Origin: CAZKTS01 sp964555735
GTDB lineage: Bacteria > Actinomycetota > Acidimicrobiia > IMCC26256 > PALSA-555
Direction: 5' to 3'
Assembly (NCBI GenBank): GCA_964555735.1
Contig: CAZKTS010000141.1
Location: 1-17,474 of the forward strand
DNA: 17,474 nucleotides
The position numbers and the translations under genes are program-made. The notes under the pieces are model-generated. The model had not been told where the DNA came from and did not search any database. It saw only the letters and a program-made list of their open reading frames with translations. The first letter of the stretch is position 1; each line of letters opens with the position of its first letter. Positions 7,714-14,454 of this stretch are shown one piece after another.

Positions 7714-9779
7714 GACTCCATCGTGCCACGCCCGGCGCCGAGCGACACCAGGGCGAACGCCGCGCTCACCGCGACGATGGCGATGATCACCGTGCTGGCG
7801 TCGAGCGAGTGGTCGAGCTGCACGAGCGGCGTGGAGAGCGAGTCCACCAGCACCCGCGCCACGATCGCCCCGAGGCCGACGCCCGCGAGCACACCGATCC
7901 CCGACGGCAGCGCGAGCTCGAGCGCGACCCCGCGCCGGCTCGTGGCGCCTCGGGGCACGAGGTAGGCGGCGGTCGCGAAGCCGGCGAGCGCGAGCAGCCC
8001 GCCCAACACCGCGAGCACGATCACGACGATGTCGAACAGCGGCAGCACCGACGTGAGCGAACCGACCGTGCCTTCGACGTTCACGTACGTCGCGACGTCG
8101 GTGAGCGCGCTGACCTGTCGTTGGACGGCGGCCGCGTCCGCACCGGGCTCGAAGCCCGCCGCGGCGACGGCGAAGAGCCCGCCCGCGAACGTGTCGGCCT
8201 GCGCGCCGAGCGCGCGGCGCAGCGCCGGTGTGCTCGTGAACACGAGGTTGCCGAGAGCGTCGGAGGTGAAGGCCGCGACGTCCATCGTGACGTCGCTCAC
8301 GCCCGGGATCGTGATCACCACCTGGTCGCCCGGCTTCGCGTCCAGCAGCCGCGCCAGGCGCGACGGCAGCAGGACGCCCTCCTCCGGCAGCCGCTGCGGT
8401 GCACCCGACGGCGTCTCGAACCGCTGGAGCACGGTGTCGCGATCGAAGGCCTCGATCTGGGTCAGGTAGCGCTCGCGACCGTGGCCGATCGAGACGTTCG
8501 CCGACGGCACCGGCTCGGCGACCTTCACCCCGTCGATGCCGCGGAGCTGCGCGAGCTGCGCCTCGCCGACGGTCGTCTGGAACGCGACCTGGGCATCGAC
8601 GCGCTCGAGGTGCTGCGCGGCATCGAGCGTCACCTCGGCCGAGTCCACGATGCCCAACGGCGCGACGATGACCGCCGCGCCGAGGGCCGCGCCCCCGAAC
8701 GCGGCCACGACCCGGCCGAAGCGCGTGCGGGCGGTGTGGTCGATCTCCGCGACCTCAGCCGCCACCTGCCCCGCGATCGCCGAGATCAGCACGAGCACGG
8801 CCAGGCCGAGCCATCCGACGCCGACCTCGAGATCAGGGATCGCGAGGCGGTCCGTGATCGCGGGCGACACCGCGATGGCGACGAGCATGCCGACGAGCCC
8901 ACCGACCCCGAGCGACGTCGCGCCGATGCGCGCCGCGCGCGGGCTCGGCGCGAGCGCACCGAGCGCGAACGTGCCGATCGCGAGCGCGAGCAGGAGGAGG
9001 ACCCCCGGCACGAGCGTGCGCGCCGCCTTCAGACCGTTGATCTCGGCGCTCACCATCGCGTTCGACGGCTGTGAGGCGCGCGGCTCCCGGAGCGAGGCCC
9101 CGGTGTCGGCCGCGAGCCGGTCGAGCCGGCGGTCGAGCGCGGCGCCGTCGGCGCCCGATTCGTAGCGGACGAGGACCTCGGGAATGCCCTGCGGACCCGG
9201 CAGCCGGGCGGCGAGCGGCTGCGGGACGAAGACGACCGCGAAGCTCCCGCGTGCCGTCACCAGCTGCTGCGCGCTCGCGGCGGCCACCACGTACTCGGGC
9301 GAGGAGGCGACACCCCGCACGTGGACGCGCTGCACGCCGCCGAGACCGAGGATCTCGAGCTGGTCGCCGGGCCCGAGCCCGAGGTCCTCCGCGGTGTGGC
9401 GCTCGAGCACCACGCCGTTCGCGTCCTCGGGGTCGATGCCCCGCCCCTCCTCGAGCAAGTACCCGTCGACCGGCGGGTGCGCCGACGGCACACCGACGAT
9501 CTGACCCTGCAGCTTCTCTGCCCCGTCCCGCACCCAGACCGCGAGGGTCGACGTCGTGCGCGACTCGACCGCGTTGACGCCGTCGAAGGCACGGGCACGC
9601 GACGCGAAGGTCTCGGTGTCGCCCCCGGCGGCGCGGTAGTCGGCGAAGTGCGTGTCGATGTAGAAGGAGTCGAGCGAGGAGTCGACCGTCGCGACCGTCA
9701 CGTTGAGGAACGCGTACGACGAGGTCGCCAGGAACAGCAGCAGGCACGGCGCGAGGAGCCGGAGGACCGTGCGGCGCAT
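7686..9779 (-). CDS. MacB/FtsX-like ABC transporter permease with two extracytoplasmic domains
   Basis: This 697-residue membrane protein has a duplicated MacB/FtsX-type layout. TM1 lies at about 6-26, an extracytoplasmic domain at about 30-250 (with the GIDPEDANGVVLERHTAEDLGL-type core, marked by NGVVLERH), and TM2-4 near 254-276, 287-306 and 322-340. A second repeat then has TM5 at about 358-378, a second external domain at 380-578 (EEGVLLPSRLARLL), and TM6-8 near 582-606, 625-645 and 662-682. This architecture belongs to exporter or lipoprotein-type ABC systems and to mechanotransmitting permeases. No ATPase gene is adjacent, so its partner must be elsewhere or the protein acts differently. 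The second ATG-proximal region has only a weak ribosome-binding site, 30 bp after the prs stop. It occupies the place of lpqT in mycobacteria. Confidence 0.88.
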   Translation of the reverse strand: MRRTVLRLLAPCLLLFLATSSYAFLNVTVATVDSSLDSFYIDTHFADYRAAGGDTETFASRARAFDGVNAVESRTTSTLAVWVRDGAEKLQGQIVGVPSAHPPVDGYLLEEGRGIDPEDANGVVLERHTAEDLGLGPGDQLEILGLGGVQRVHVRGVASSPEYVVAAASAQQLVTARGSFAVVFVPQPLAARLPGPQGIPEVLVRYESGADGAALDRRLDRLAADTGASLREPRASQPSNAMVSAEINGLKAARTLVPGVLLLLALAIGTFALGALAPSPRAARIGATSLGVGGLVGMLVAIAVSPAITDRLAIPDLEVGVGWLGLAVLVLISAIAGQVAAEVAEIDHTARTRFGRVVAAFGGAALGAAVIVAPLGIVDSAEVTLDAAQHLERVDAQVAFQTTVGEAQLAQLRGIDGVKVAEPVPSANVSIGHGRERYLTQIEAFDRDTVLQRFETPSGAPQRLPEEGVLLPSRLARLLDAKPGDQVVITIPGVSDVTMDVAAFTSDALGNLVFTSTPALRRALGAQADTFAGGLFAVAAAGFEPGADAAAVQRQVSALTDVATYVNVEGTVGSLTSVLPLFDIVVIVLAVLGGLLALAGFATAAYLVPRGATSRRGVALELALPSGIGVLAGVGLGAIVARVLVDSLSTPLVQLDHSLDASTVIIAIVAVSAAFALVSLGAGRGTMESWSPPDSAS

Positions 9780-9789
9780 CAGAGGTCCG

Positions 9790-9810
9790 GCCGTCGCGTC
9801 GGGCGACGGC
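9790..9810 (-). terminator. Hairpin at the prs stop codon
   Basis: GCCGTCGC (9790-9797) and GCGACGGC (9803-9810) form a perfect 8-bp stem with a 5-nt loop. The last base of the prs stop codon lies in the stem. There is no U tract and the permease gene starts 11 bp later, so it may attenuate or protect the prs mRNA rather than terminate it completely. Confidence 0.4.
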
Positions 9811-10793
9811 TAGACGTTGTCGCCGCGGAAGATCTCGCTCACGCTGGTGTCCTCGAACACCGCGTCCAGCGCCTCGGCGATGATCGGGGCGATGGAGAGG
9901 ACGGTGAGGCTGTCCCAGCGCTTCTCGTCGTCGATCGGGAGCGTGTTCGTGACCACGGTCTCCCGCACCGACGCGTTCTTCAGACGGTCGACGGCCGGGC
10001 CGGAGAGCAGCCCGTGGGTGGCCGCGATGGTCACGTCGGCGGCCCCGCGCTCCTTGAGCAGATCGGCCGCGGCGACGATCGAGCCCGCGGTGTCGATCAT
10101 GTCGTCGACGAGCACGCACGAGCGTCCGGCGACGTCGCCGACGACCTCGACCGCGATCGCCACGTTCTTGGTGCCCTTGGGGCGGGTCTTGTCGATGAAC
10201 GCGAGGTCGGTCTCGACCCCGTGGTCGCCGAGGTGATCGGCGAACCTACGGGCGAGCTTGCCGCCACCGGCGTCGGGCGCGACGACCGTGACGTCCTTGC
10301 CGACCGACTGCGCCAGGTGCTCGGCGATGAGCGGCACGGCGGTGAGGTGGTCGACGGGCATGTCGAAGAAGCCCTGGATCTGGCCGGTGTGGAGGTCGAC
10401 GGTCACCACGCGGTCGGCGCCGGCGACGGTGAGCATGTCGGCGAGCAGCCGGGCGGTGATCGGCTCGCGTCCCTGGGCCTTGCGGTCCTGGCGGGCGTAG
10501 GCGAAGTACGGGCACACCGCGGTGATGCGCTTGGCCGACGCGCGCTTGGCGGCGTCGATCATGATCAGCTGCTCGATCACGCGGTCGTTGATCGGCTCGC
10601 AGTGGCTCTGGAGCACGAAGAGGTCCGCGCCACGCACGCTCTCGCAGTAGCGGCTGTAGAGCTCGCCGTTGGCGAAGGTCGAGAGCTCGACGTCGCCCAA
10701 CGGCACGTCGAGCGCCTTGGCGATCTCCCCCGACAGCTCCTCGTTGCCGCGCCCCGCGAAGAGCATCAGCTTCTTCTTGGGCACGAACTCCAT
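9810..10793 (-). CDS. prs: Ribose-phosphate pyrophosphokinase (PRPP synthetase)
   Basis: Prs makes PRPP from ribose 5-phosphate and ATP, feeding purine, pyrimidine, His, Trp, NAD and (in Actinobacteria) arabinan precursor synthesis. The 327-residue product is of typical class I length. Visible motifs: FANGELYSRYCESVRGAD, marked by FANGE; the flexible-loop region YFAYARQDRKAQGREPI, marked by YARQDRK; the DLHTGQIQGFF ribose-5-P-binding region; APDAGGGKLARRFAD; and the PRPP-binding loop VLVDDMIDTAGSI. ATG 10793 has a strong GGAGGAAGGGG ribosome-binding site located inside the 3' end of glmU, two nucleotides after the glmU stop. glmU-prs coupling is conserved in many bacteria. Confidence 0.97.
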   Translation of the reverse strand: MEFVPKKKLMLFAGRGNEELSGEIAKALDVPLGDVELSTFANGELYSRYCESVRGADLFVLQSHCEPINDRVIEQLIMIDAAKRASAKRITAVCPYFAYARQDRKAQGREPITARLLADMLTVAGADRVVTVDLHTGQIQGFFDMPVDHLTAVPLIAEHLAQSVGKDVTVVAPDAGGGKLARRFADHLGDHGVETDLAFIDKTRPKGTKNVAIAVEVVGDVAGRSCVLVDDMIDTAGSIVAAADLLKERGAADVTIAATHGLLSGPAVDRLKNASVRETVVTNTLPIDDEKRWDSLTVLSIAPIIAEALDAVFEDTSVSEIFRGDNV

Positions 10794-10795
10794 CG

Positions 10796-12256
10796 CTACG
10801 CCCCTTCCTCCCCCGAGTCGTCCGAGCCGGGCTCGTCGTCCTCGGACTCGTCGTCGTCGACCGCGTTCCGTGCCGCGACCCAGCCTTCCTCGACCCGCGC
10901 CGGCACGCCGCGGGCGAGTGACCCGGGCGGCACGTCGTCGGTCACGACCGCACCCGCACCGGTGTAGGACCCGTCGCCGACCTCGACCGGTGCCACGAGC
11001 ACCGTGTTCGAGCCGATGCGCGCGTCCTCGCCGACGACGGTGCGGTGCTTCTGCTTGCCGTCGTAGTTGGCCGTGATCGTGCCGGCACCGATGTTGGCGC
11101 GCGCGCCGATCTCGGCGTCGCCCACGTAGGCGAGATGCGGCACCTTCGCGCCCTCGGCGATCTCGGCGTTCTTGGTCTCGACAAACGTGCCGACGTGCGC
11201 GTCGGCCGCGATGTGCGTGCCGGCGCGGAGCGACACGAACGGTCCGACGGTCGCGCGGTCGCCGATCTCGCTCTCGCGGGCGACGGTGTTCTGCACGACG
11301 GCTTCGTCGCCCACGATCGTGTCGACGAGGCGCGTGTCCGGGCCGATGGTCGAGGCAGTGCCCACGACGGTGCGGCCCTCGAGGATCGTGTTGGGCAGGA
11401 TGCGGATGTCGCGCTCGAGCTCGACCGCGGCGTCGATGTAGGTCGTCGCGGGGTCGGTCATGGTGACGCCCTCGCGCATCCACCGCTCGTTGATGCGCGC
11501 CCGCAGCGTCGTCTCGGCTGCCGCGAGCTGCGCCCGATCGTTGACCCCGACCGTCTCGCCCGGGTCGGTGCTCGGCACGCCCACCACGAGGTGCCCGGCC
11601 TGGCGGAGCACACCCACGACGTCGGTCAGGTAGTACTCGCCCTGCGCGTTCTCGGGGCTGAGCCGCCGCAGCGCGGGCGCGAGGAACGCCCGACGGAAGC
11701 AGTAGATCGACGGGTTCACCTCGGTGATCTCGAGCTCCGCCGGGTTGGCGTCGACCTGCTCGACGATCCGCTCCACGCCACCGCGTCCGTCGCGGATGAC
11801 CCGGCCGTAGCCCGTGGGGTCGTCGAGCTCGGCGGTGAGGAGCGTGGCCGCGGCATCGGTGAGGCGGTGCTCCGAGGCGAGCATGGCGAGCGTCTCGTCC
11901 TGGAGCAGCGGCGTGTCGCCGGCGAGCACGAACACGTCGTCCTCGGCGTCGAGCGCGTCGGCGAAGGCGGTGAGACCGACGCTCGCGGCATCGCCGGTGC
12001 CCCGTTGCACCCGTTGCTCGACGAACTCGATCGGGATCTCGGTGGCGAGCTGCTCCTGGACGGTCTTGGTGACGCGCTCGGCGCCATGGCCGACCACGAC
12101 GACGATGCGCTCGAGGGGCAGCGAGACCAGCGTGTCGAGCACGTGCAGCAGCAGCGGCCGCCCGCACAGCGGGTGCAGCATCTTGGGCGTCGCCGAGCGC
12201 ATCCGGGTGCCCTCACCCGCGGCGAGCACGACGGCCGACAACGGTCGATAGCTCAC
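10796..12256 (-). CDS. glmU: Bifunctional GlmU: GlcN-1-P acetyltransferase / UDP-GlcNAc pyrophosphorylase
   Basis: GlmU makes UDP-GlcNAc, the first committed precursor of peptidoglycan. The N-terminal uridyltransferase shows LAAGEGTRMRSATPKMLH (marker GEGTRM), the QRGTGDA motif and AGDTPLL. The C-terminal left-handed beta-helix shows many hexapeptide repeats and the acetyltransferase motifs VETKNAEI and YVGDAEIGARANIGAG, marked by ANIGAGT. It ends in a disordered acidic tail of about 20 residues, as in actinobacterial GlmU. The longest frame starts at GTG 12265, but the GGGAGG ribosome-binding site overlaps that codon. GTG 12256, three codons later, has GGGAGG at an 8-nt spacing and is preferred (486 residues). 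It lies downstream of tRNA-Gln on the same strand. Confidence 0.96.
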   Translation of the reverse strand: MSYRPLSAVVLAAGEGTRMRSATPKMLHPLCGRPLLLHVLDTLVSLPLERIVVVVGHGAERVTKTVQEQLATEIPIEFVEQRVQRGTGDAASVGLTAFADALDAEDDVFVLAGDTPLLQDETLAMLASEHRLTDAAATLLTAELDDPTGYGRVIRDGRGGVERIVEQVDANPAELEITEVNPSIYCFRRAFLAPALRRLSPENAQGEYYLTDVVGVLRQAGHLVVGVPSTDPGETVGVNDRAQLAAAETTLRARINERWMREGVTMTDPATTYIDAAVELERDIRILPNTILEGRTVVGTASTIGPDTRLVDTIVGDEAVVQNTVARESEIGDRATVGPFVSLRAGTHIAADAHVGTFVETKNAEIAEGAKVPHLAYVGDAEIGARANIGAGTITANYDGKQKHRTVVGEDARIGSNTVLVAPVEVGDGSYTGAGAVVTDDVPPGSLARGVPARVEEGWVAARNAVDDDESEDDEPGSDDSGEEGA

Positions 12257-12320
12257 GATGCTCACCTCCCGCCTCGTGTTGGCCCGCTGGTTCCTCGTGG
12301 CATCGGGTCCTGGCGAGGGG

Positions 12321-12391
12321 CTCGGGGGCGAGGTTTCGAACCTCGACTTGGGACTCCAAAGGACCCCGTGCTGCCGTTACACCACCCCCGA
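12321..12391 (-). tRNA. tRNA-Gln (anticodon UUG)
   Basis: A complete 71-nt cloverleaf folds on the minus strand. The acceptor stem TCGGGGG pairs perfectly with CCCCCGA and is followed by discriminator G. The D stem is GTGT/GCAC with a 7-nt loop containing GG. The anticodon loop is CTTTGGA with anticodon TTG. The variable loop is AAGT, and the T arm is CGAGG-TTCGAAA-CCTCG. CCA is not encoded. The anticodon stem GGGTC/GTCCC contains one T-T mismatch (30/40). A tRNA-Gln beside glmU is also the mycobacterial arrangement, as I recall it. The identification is firm. Confidence 0.95.
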
Positions 12392-12404
12392 CCGGTCCTC
12401 CTCG

Positions 12405-12434
12405 ACCCTACTGTCTCACTCCCTCCACTTGATC
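12405..12434 (-). promoter_or_regulatory. Candidate tRNA-Gln (-glmU) promoter
   Basis: TAGGGT on the minus strand (12410-12405) fits the TANNNT -10 pattern. It would start transcription 6-8 nt before the tRNA 5' end, a normal short tRNA leader. A poor -35 (GATCAA at 12434-12429) lies at 18 bp. It probably also feeds glmU-prs. Confidence 0.4.
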
Positions 12435-12502
12435 GACTCCCTCGCTGCGGGTCGGGATACCCGCCCCGCGGCCGCTCGCTCGTGTGCGGCGCGGAGCCGC
12501 GA

Positions 12503-12532
12503 TGTGACCCGTCGGGGACGTCCGAGTACCCT
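12503..12532 (+). promoter_or_regulatory. Candidate bS22 promoter, near-leaderless
   Basis: TGTGAC (12503-12508) and TACCCT (12527-12532) are separated by 18 bp, a good actinobacterial sigma-A arrangement. Transcription would start around 12539-12543, at or just before the ATG at 12543. No Shine-Dalgarno precedes that ATG, which fits a leaderless or near-leaderless mRNA. Confidence 0.5.
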
Positions 12533-12542
12533 CACTCGCCTC

Positions 12543-12644
12543 ATGGGTTCGCTGATCAAGAAGCGCCGCAAGCGCATGCGCAAGAAGAAGCACAAGAAGC
12601 TTCTGAAGAAGACCCGCTGGCAGCGTCGCCAGCAGGGTCGCTAG
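12543..12644 (+). CDS. Small ribosomal subunit protein bS22 (AURKAIP1/COX24-domain)
   Basis: This 33-residue, extremely basic protein begins MGSLIKKRRKRMRKKKHKK and ends in RWQRRQQGR. It is almost identical in pattern to the 33-residue actinobacterial bS22 protein known from mycobacterial ribosome structures, also annotated as AURKAIP1/COX24 domain-containing protein. There it sits at the small-subunit/large-subunit interface on rRNA. The longer frame from 12258 is rejected because it would run antisense through tRNA-Gln and because the family begins exactly at ATG 12543. It is a lone plus-strand gene. Its TAG stop shares the CTAG at 12641-12644 with the opposite ispE stop. Expression is probably from the near-leaderless promoter at 12503-12532. 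Confidence 0.93.
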   Translation: MGSLIKKRRKRMRKKKHKKLLKKTRWQRRQQGR

Positions 12645-13552
12645 CCAACCCCGAGGCGCACGCCTCGGGAGGTGGTCGAACCCGCCGCCACCGGCACCCG
12701 CAGTGCTCGGGCCACCTTGCGCACGATCGCCGTCGTGCTCGCGCCCGGCTCGAGGGCCACGGCGTAGGCCGAGCCGCTCCCGGCGAGGATCGCCGGCGCA
12801 CCGGCCGCCGCCTCGAGGTCCTCGCGGAACTCGCGCATGCGGGGCTCCACGGCCTCGGCCGCGGGCTCCAGGTCGTTCACCAGCTCCGGCAGCACCGCGG
12901 CCACCGGGCCCACGGCCTCGACGACGCGCGTCGACTGCGGCCCACCCAGCTCGTCCCACGCCGCGTAGACCTGCGGCGTCGCGAGTCGGAACGGCGGCAG
13001 CGCGACGAGGTAGGGCAGCCCGACCGGCAGGTCGACGTGCGTGAGGAGCTCACCACGGCCGCGCATCCAGGCCGCGCCGCCACGCACGCAGAACGTGACG
13101 TCGGACCCGAGGCGGGCGGCAATCTCGTCGAGCGTCGTGTCGTCGACGTCGAGCTCGAGCATGCGGCGCACCGCGAGCATCGCGGCCGCGGCGTCGGCCG
13201 AGCCGCCACCGAGGCCGCCACCGGCAGGGATCTTCTTGCGCAGCTTGATCTTCACGCCGTGGCCCGACCGCCCGGCGCGGAGCATGAGGTCGTCGGCGGC
13301 TCGGAAGGCGAGGTTGCGCGGGCCTTCGGGGACGTCGTCGGTCTCGCCCTCGATCTCGAGCGTGATGCCGCCCGGGTGCGGCACGGCCTCGACCTCGACG
13401 ACGTCGTGCGGGTCGGCGATCGACACCGCGAGCGCCTCGAGCTCGTGGAAGCCGTCGGGCCGCTTGCCCAGGACGCGCAGCGAGAGGGTGAGCTTGGAGT
13501 ACGCGGTTGCGCGTACCCGACCCAGCCGCCCCGGCGTGGTCAGCTCGTTCAC
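12641..13552 (-). CDS. ispE: 4-diphosphocytidyl-2-C-methyl-D-erythritol kinase IspE
   Basis: IspE phosphorylates CDP-ME in the MEP isoprenoid pathway. The 303-residue GHMP kinase has the ATP-binding loop PAGGGLGGGSADAAA at 109-123, the N-terminal AYSKLTLSLRVLGKRPDGFHE region (marker RPDGFHEL) with the presumed catalytic Lys20, and LGSDVTFCVRGG with the catalytic Asp151. The C-terminal GHMP motif LAGSGSAYAV follows at about 257-266. The second residue of the usual APAKINL motif is replaced (AYSKLTL), a mild divergence. The GTG 13552 start overlaps the rsmA stop as GTGA, so the two are translationally coupled, as in the conserved ksgA-ispE pair of Actinobacteria. The stop abuts bS22 tail-to-tail with no room for a terminator. 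Confidence 0.95.
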   Translation of the reverse strand: MNELTTPGRLGRVRATAYSKLTLSLRVLGKRPDGFHELEALAVSIADPHDVVEVEAVPHPGGITLEIEGETDDVPEGPRNLAFRAADDLMLRAGRSGHGVKIKLRKKIPAGGGLGGGSADAAAAMLAVRRMLELDVDDTTLDEIAARLGSDVTFCVRGGAAWMRGRGELLTHVDLPVGLPYLVALPPFRLATPQVYAAWDELGGPQSTRVVEAVGPVAAVLPELVNDLEPAAEAVEPRMREFREDLEAAAGAPAILAGSGSAYAVALEPGASTTAIVRKVARALRVPVAAGSTTSRGVRLGVG

Positions 13553-14382
13553 GCAGCCGCCACCTCGCGGGTGAGCGCGGCCCAGGCGTCGAGGCCCAGC
13601 GACTCGGCGCGGGCCGTCGGCGGGATGCCGGCGGCTTCGAGCGCCTCGTCCGTTCGCTCACCGAGCAGCGGGCGCAGCGCGCTGCGGAGCATCTTGCGGC
13701 GGGTGGAGAAGCCGGCCCGCACGAGCGTGAAGAGCTCGTCGGCCGACGGTACGTCGACGGGCGGCGCGGGGCGCCGGTCGATGCGCACGAGCACCGACTC
13801 GACGTTGGGGCGCGGCACGAACACCGACGCCGGGACCCGGGCGACCACCGCCGCCTCTGCGTAGTAGGAGACCTTCACCGAGACTGCACCGTAGGTCCGG
13901 GAGCCGGGGCCGGCCGCAAGGCGCTCCCCGGCCTCCCGCTGGACCATGACCAGCAAGCGATCCACCTGGGGCGCCGCCTCCAGGAGGTGGAGCACGACGG
14001 GCGTGGCGACGTTGTACGGCAGGTTGGAGACGCAGACCCAGCGACCCTCGCCGAGGCGCCCGCCGTAGTCGAAGGTGCGGGCGTCGGCCTGCTCGATCGT
14101 GACGCCGGGAGCGCCGTCGAGCACGAGCTCGAGCACCGGGAGCACGTGGCGGTCGAGCTCGAGCGCGAGCACGCGGGCGCCGGCCTCGACCAGCGCGAGG
14201 GTCAACGAGCCCAGACCCGGACCGATCTCGAGGACGTGGTCACCCAGTTGCACGTCGGCGAGGCGCACGACGCGGCGCGCGGTGTTCGGGTCGGCGAGGA
14301 AGTTCTGCCCCAGCGCGCGGCTCGGGCGCACCTGGTGGTCGGCCAGCAGGGTGCGCACGTCGGTGGGGGTCAGCACGGACAC
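13549..14382 (-). CDS. rsmA: 16S rRNA dimethyladenosine transferase RsmA (KsgA)
   Basis: RsmA dimethylates two adjacent adenosines in helix 45 of 16S rRNA late in 30S assembly. The 277-residue product has the family signature ALGQNFLADPN at 23-33, SAM motif I LEIGPGLGSLT near 50-60, acidic ALELDRH, and the catalytic SNLPYNVATP motif near 118-127. The C-terminal helical domain carries FSTRRKMLRSAL. The start is GTG 14382. No Shine-Dalgarno is present. Instead a strong 8-bp hairpin (14384-14408) ends one base upstream, which may limit initiation. A second GTG two codons in (14376) is possible. It is followed by ispE with a GTGA overlap. Confidence 0.96.
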   Translation of the reverse strand: MSVLTPTDVRTLLADHQVRPSRALGQNFLADPNTARRVVRLADVQLGDHVLEIGPGLGSLTLALVEAGARVLALELDRHVLPVLELVLDGAPGVTIEQADARTFDYGGRLGEGRWVCVSNLPYNVATPVVLHLLEAAPQVDRLLVMVQREAGERLAAGPGSRTYGAVSVKVSYYAEAAVVARVPASVFVPRPNVESVLVRIDRRPAPPVDVPSADELFTLVRAGFSTRRKMLRSALRPLLGERTDEALEAAGIPPTARAESLGLDAWAALTREVAAA

Positions 14383-14383
14383 G

Positions 14384-14408
14384 GGCGGGCAACGTAGCCG
14401 TGCCCGCC
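14384..14408 (-). promoter_or_regulatory. Hairpin immediately upstream of the rsmA start
   Basis: GGCGGGCA (14384-14391) and TGCCCGCC (14401-14408) form a perfect 8-bp GC-rich stem with a 9-nt loop. The base before the GTG start is the only gap. It could occlude the ribosome landing site or be a terminator relic after rpf; there is no U tract. Confidence 0.4.
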
Positions 14409-14438
14409 ACGGCGACAGGAAACGTTCACCCCAGGGGC

Positions 14439-14453
14439 CGGCACGAAGTGCCG
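14439..14453 (-). terminator. Hairpin directly after the rpf stop
   Basis: CGGCAC and GTGCCG form a perfect 6-bp stem around a 3-base loop, one base past the rpf stop at 14455. On the minus-strand RNA the loop reads UUC closed by C-G, a stable type. No U tract follows, so it may stabilise the 3' end or terminate weakly. Confidence 0.4.
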
Positions 14454-14454
14454 A

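Noticed and set aside
12257..12265. glmU start at GTG 12265
   Set aside because: The GGGAGG ribosome-binding site overlaps this codon; GTG 12256 has proper spacing.
12258..12542. N-terminal extension of the bS22 frame
   Set aside because: It would cross tRNA-Gln antisense; the family is 33 residues and begins at 12543.
12543..12644. Toxin or antitoxin peptide
   Set aside because: Tiny and basic, but the sequence matches the bS22/COX24-type ribosomal protein.
11045..13864. 939-codon plus-strand open frame
   Set aside because: It runs antisense through glmU, tRNA-Gln and ispE; it is an artefact of high GC at third positions.
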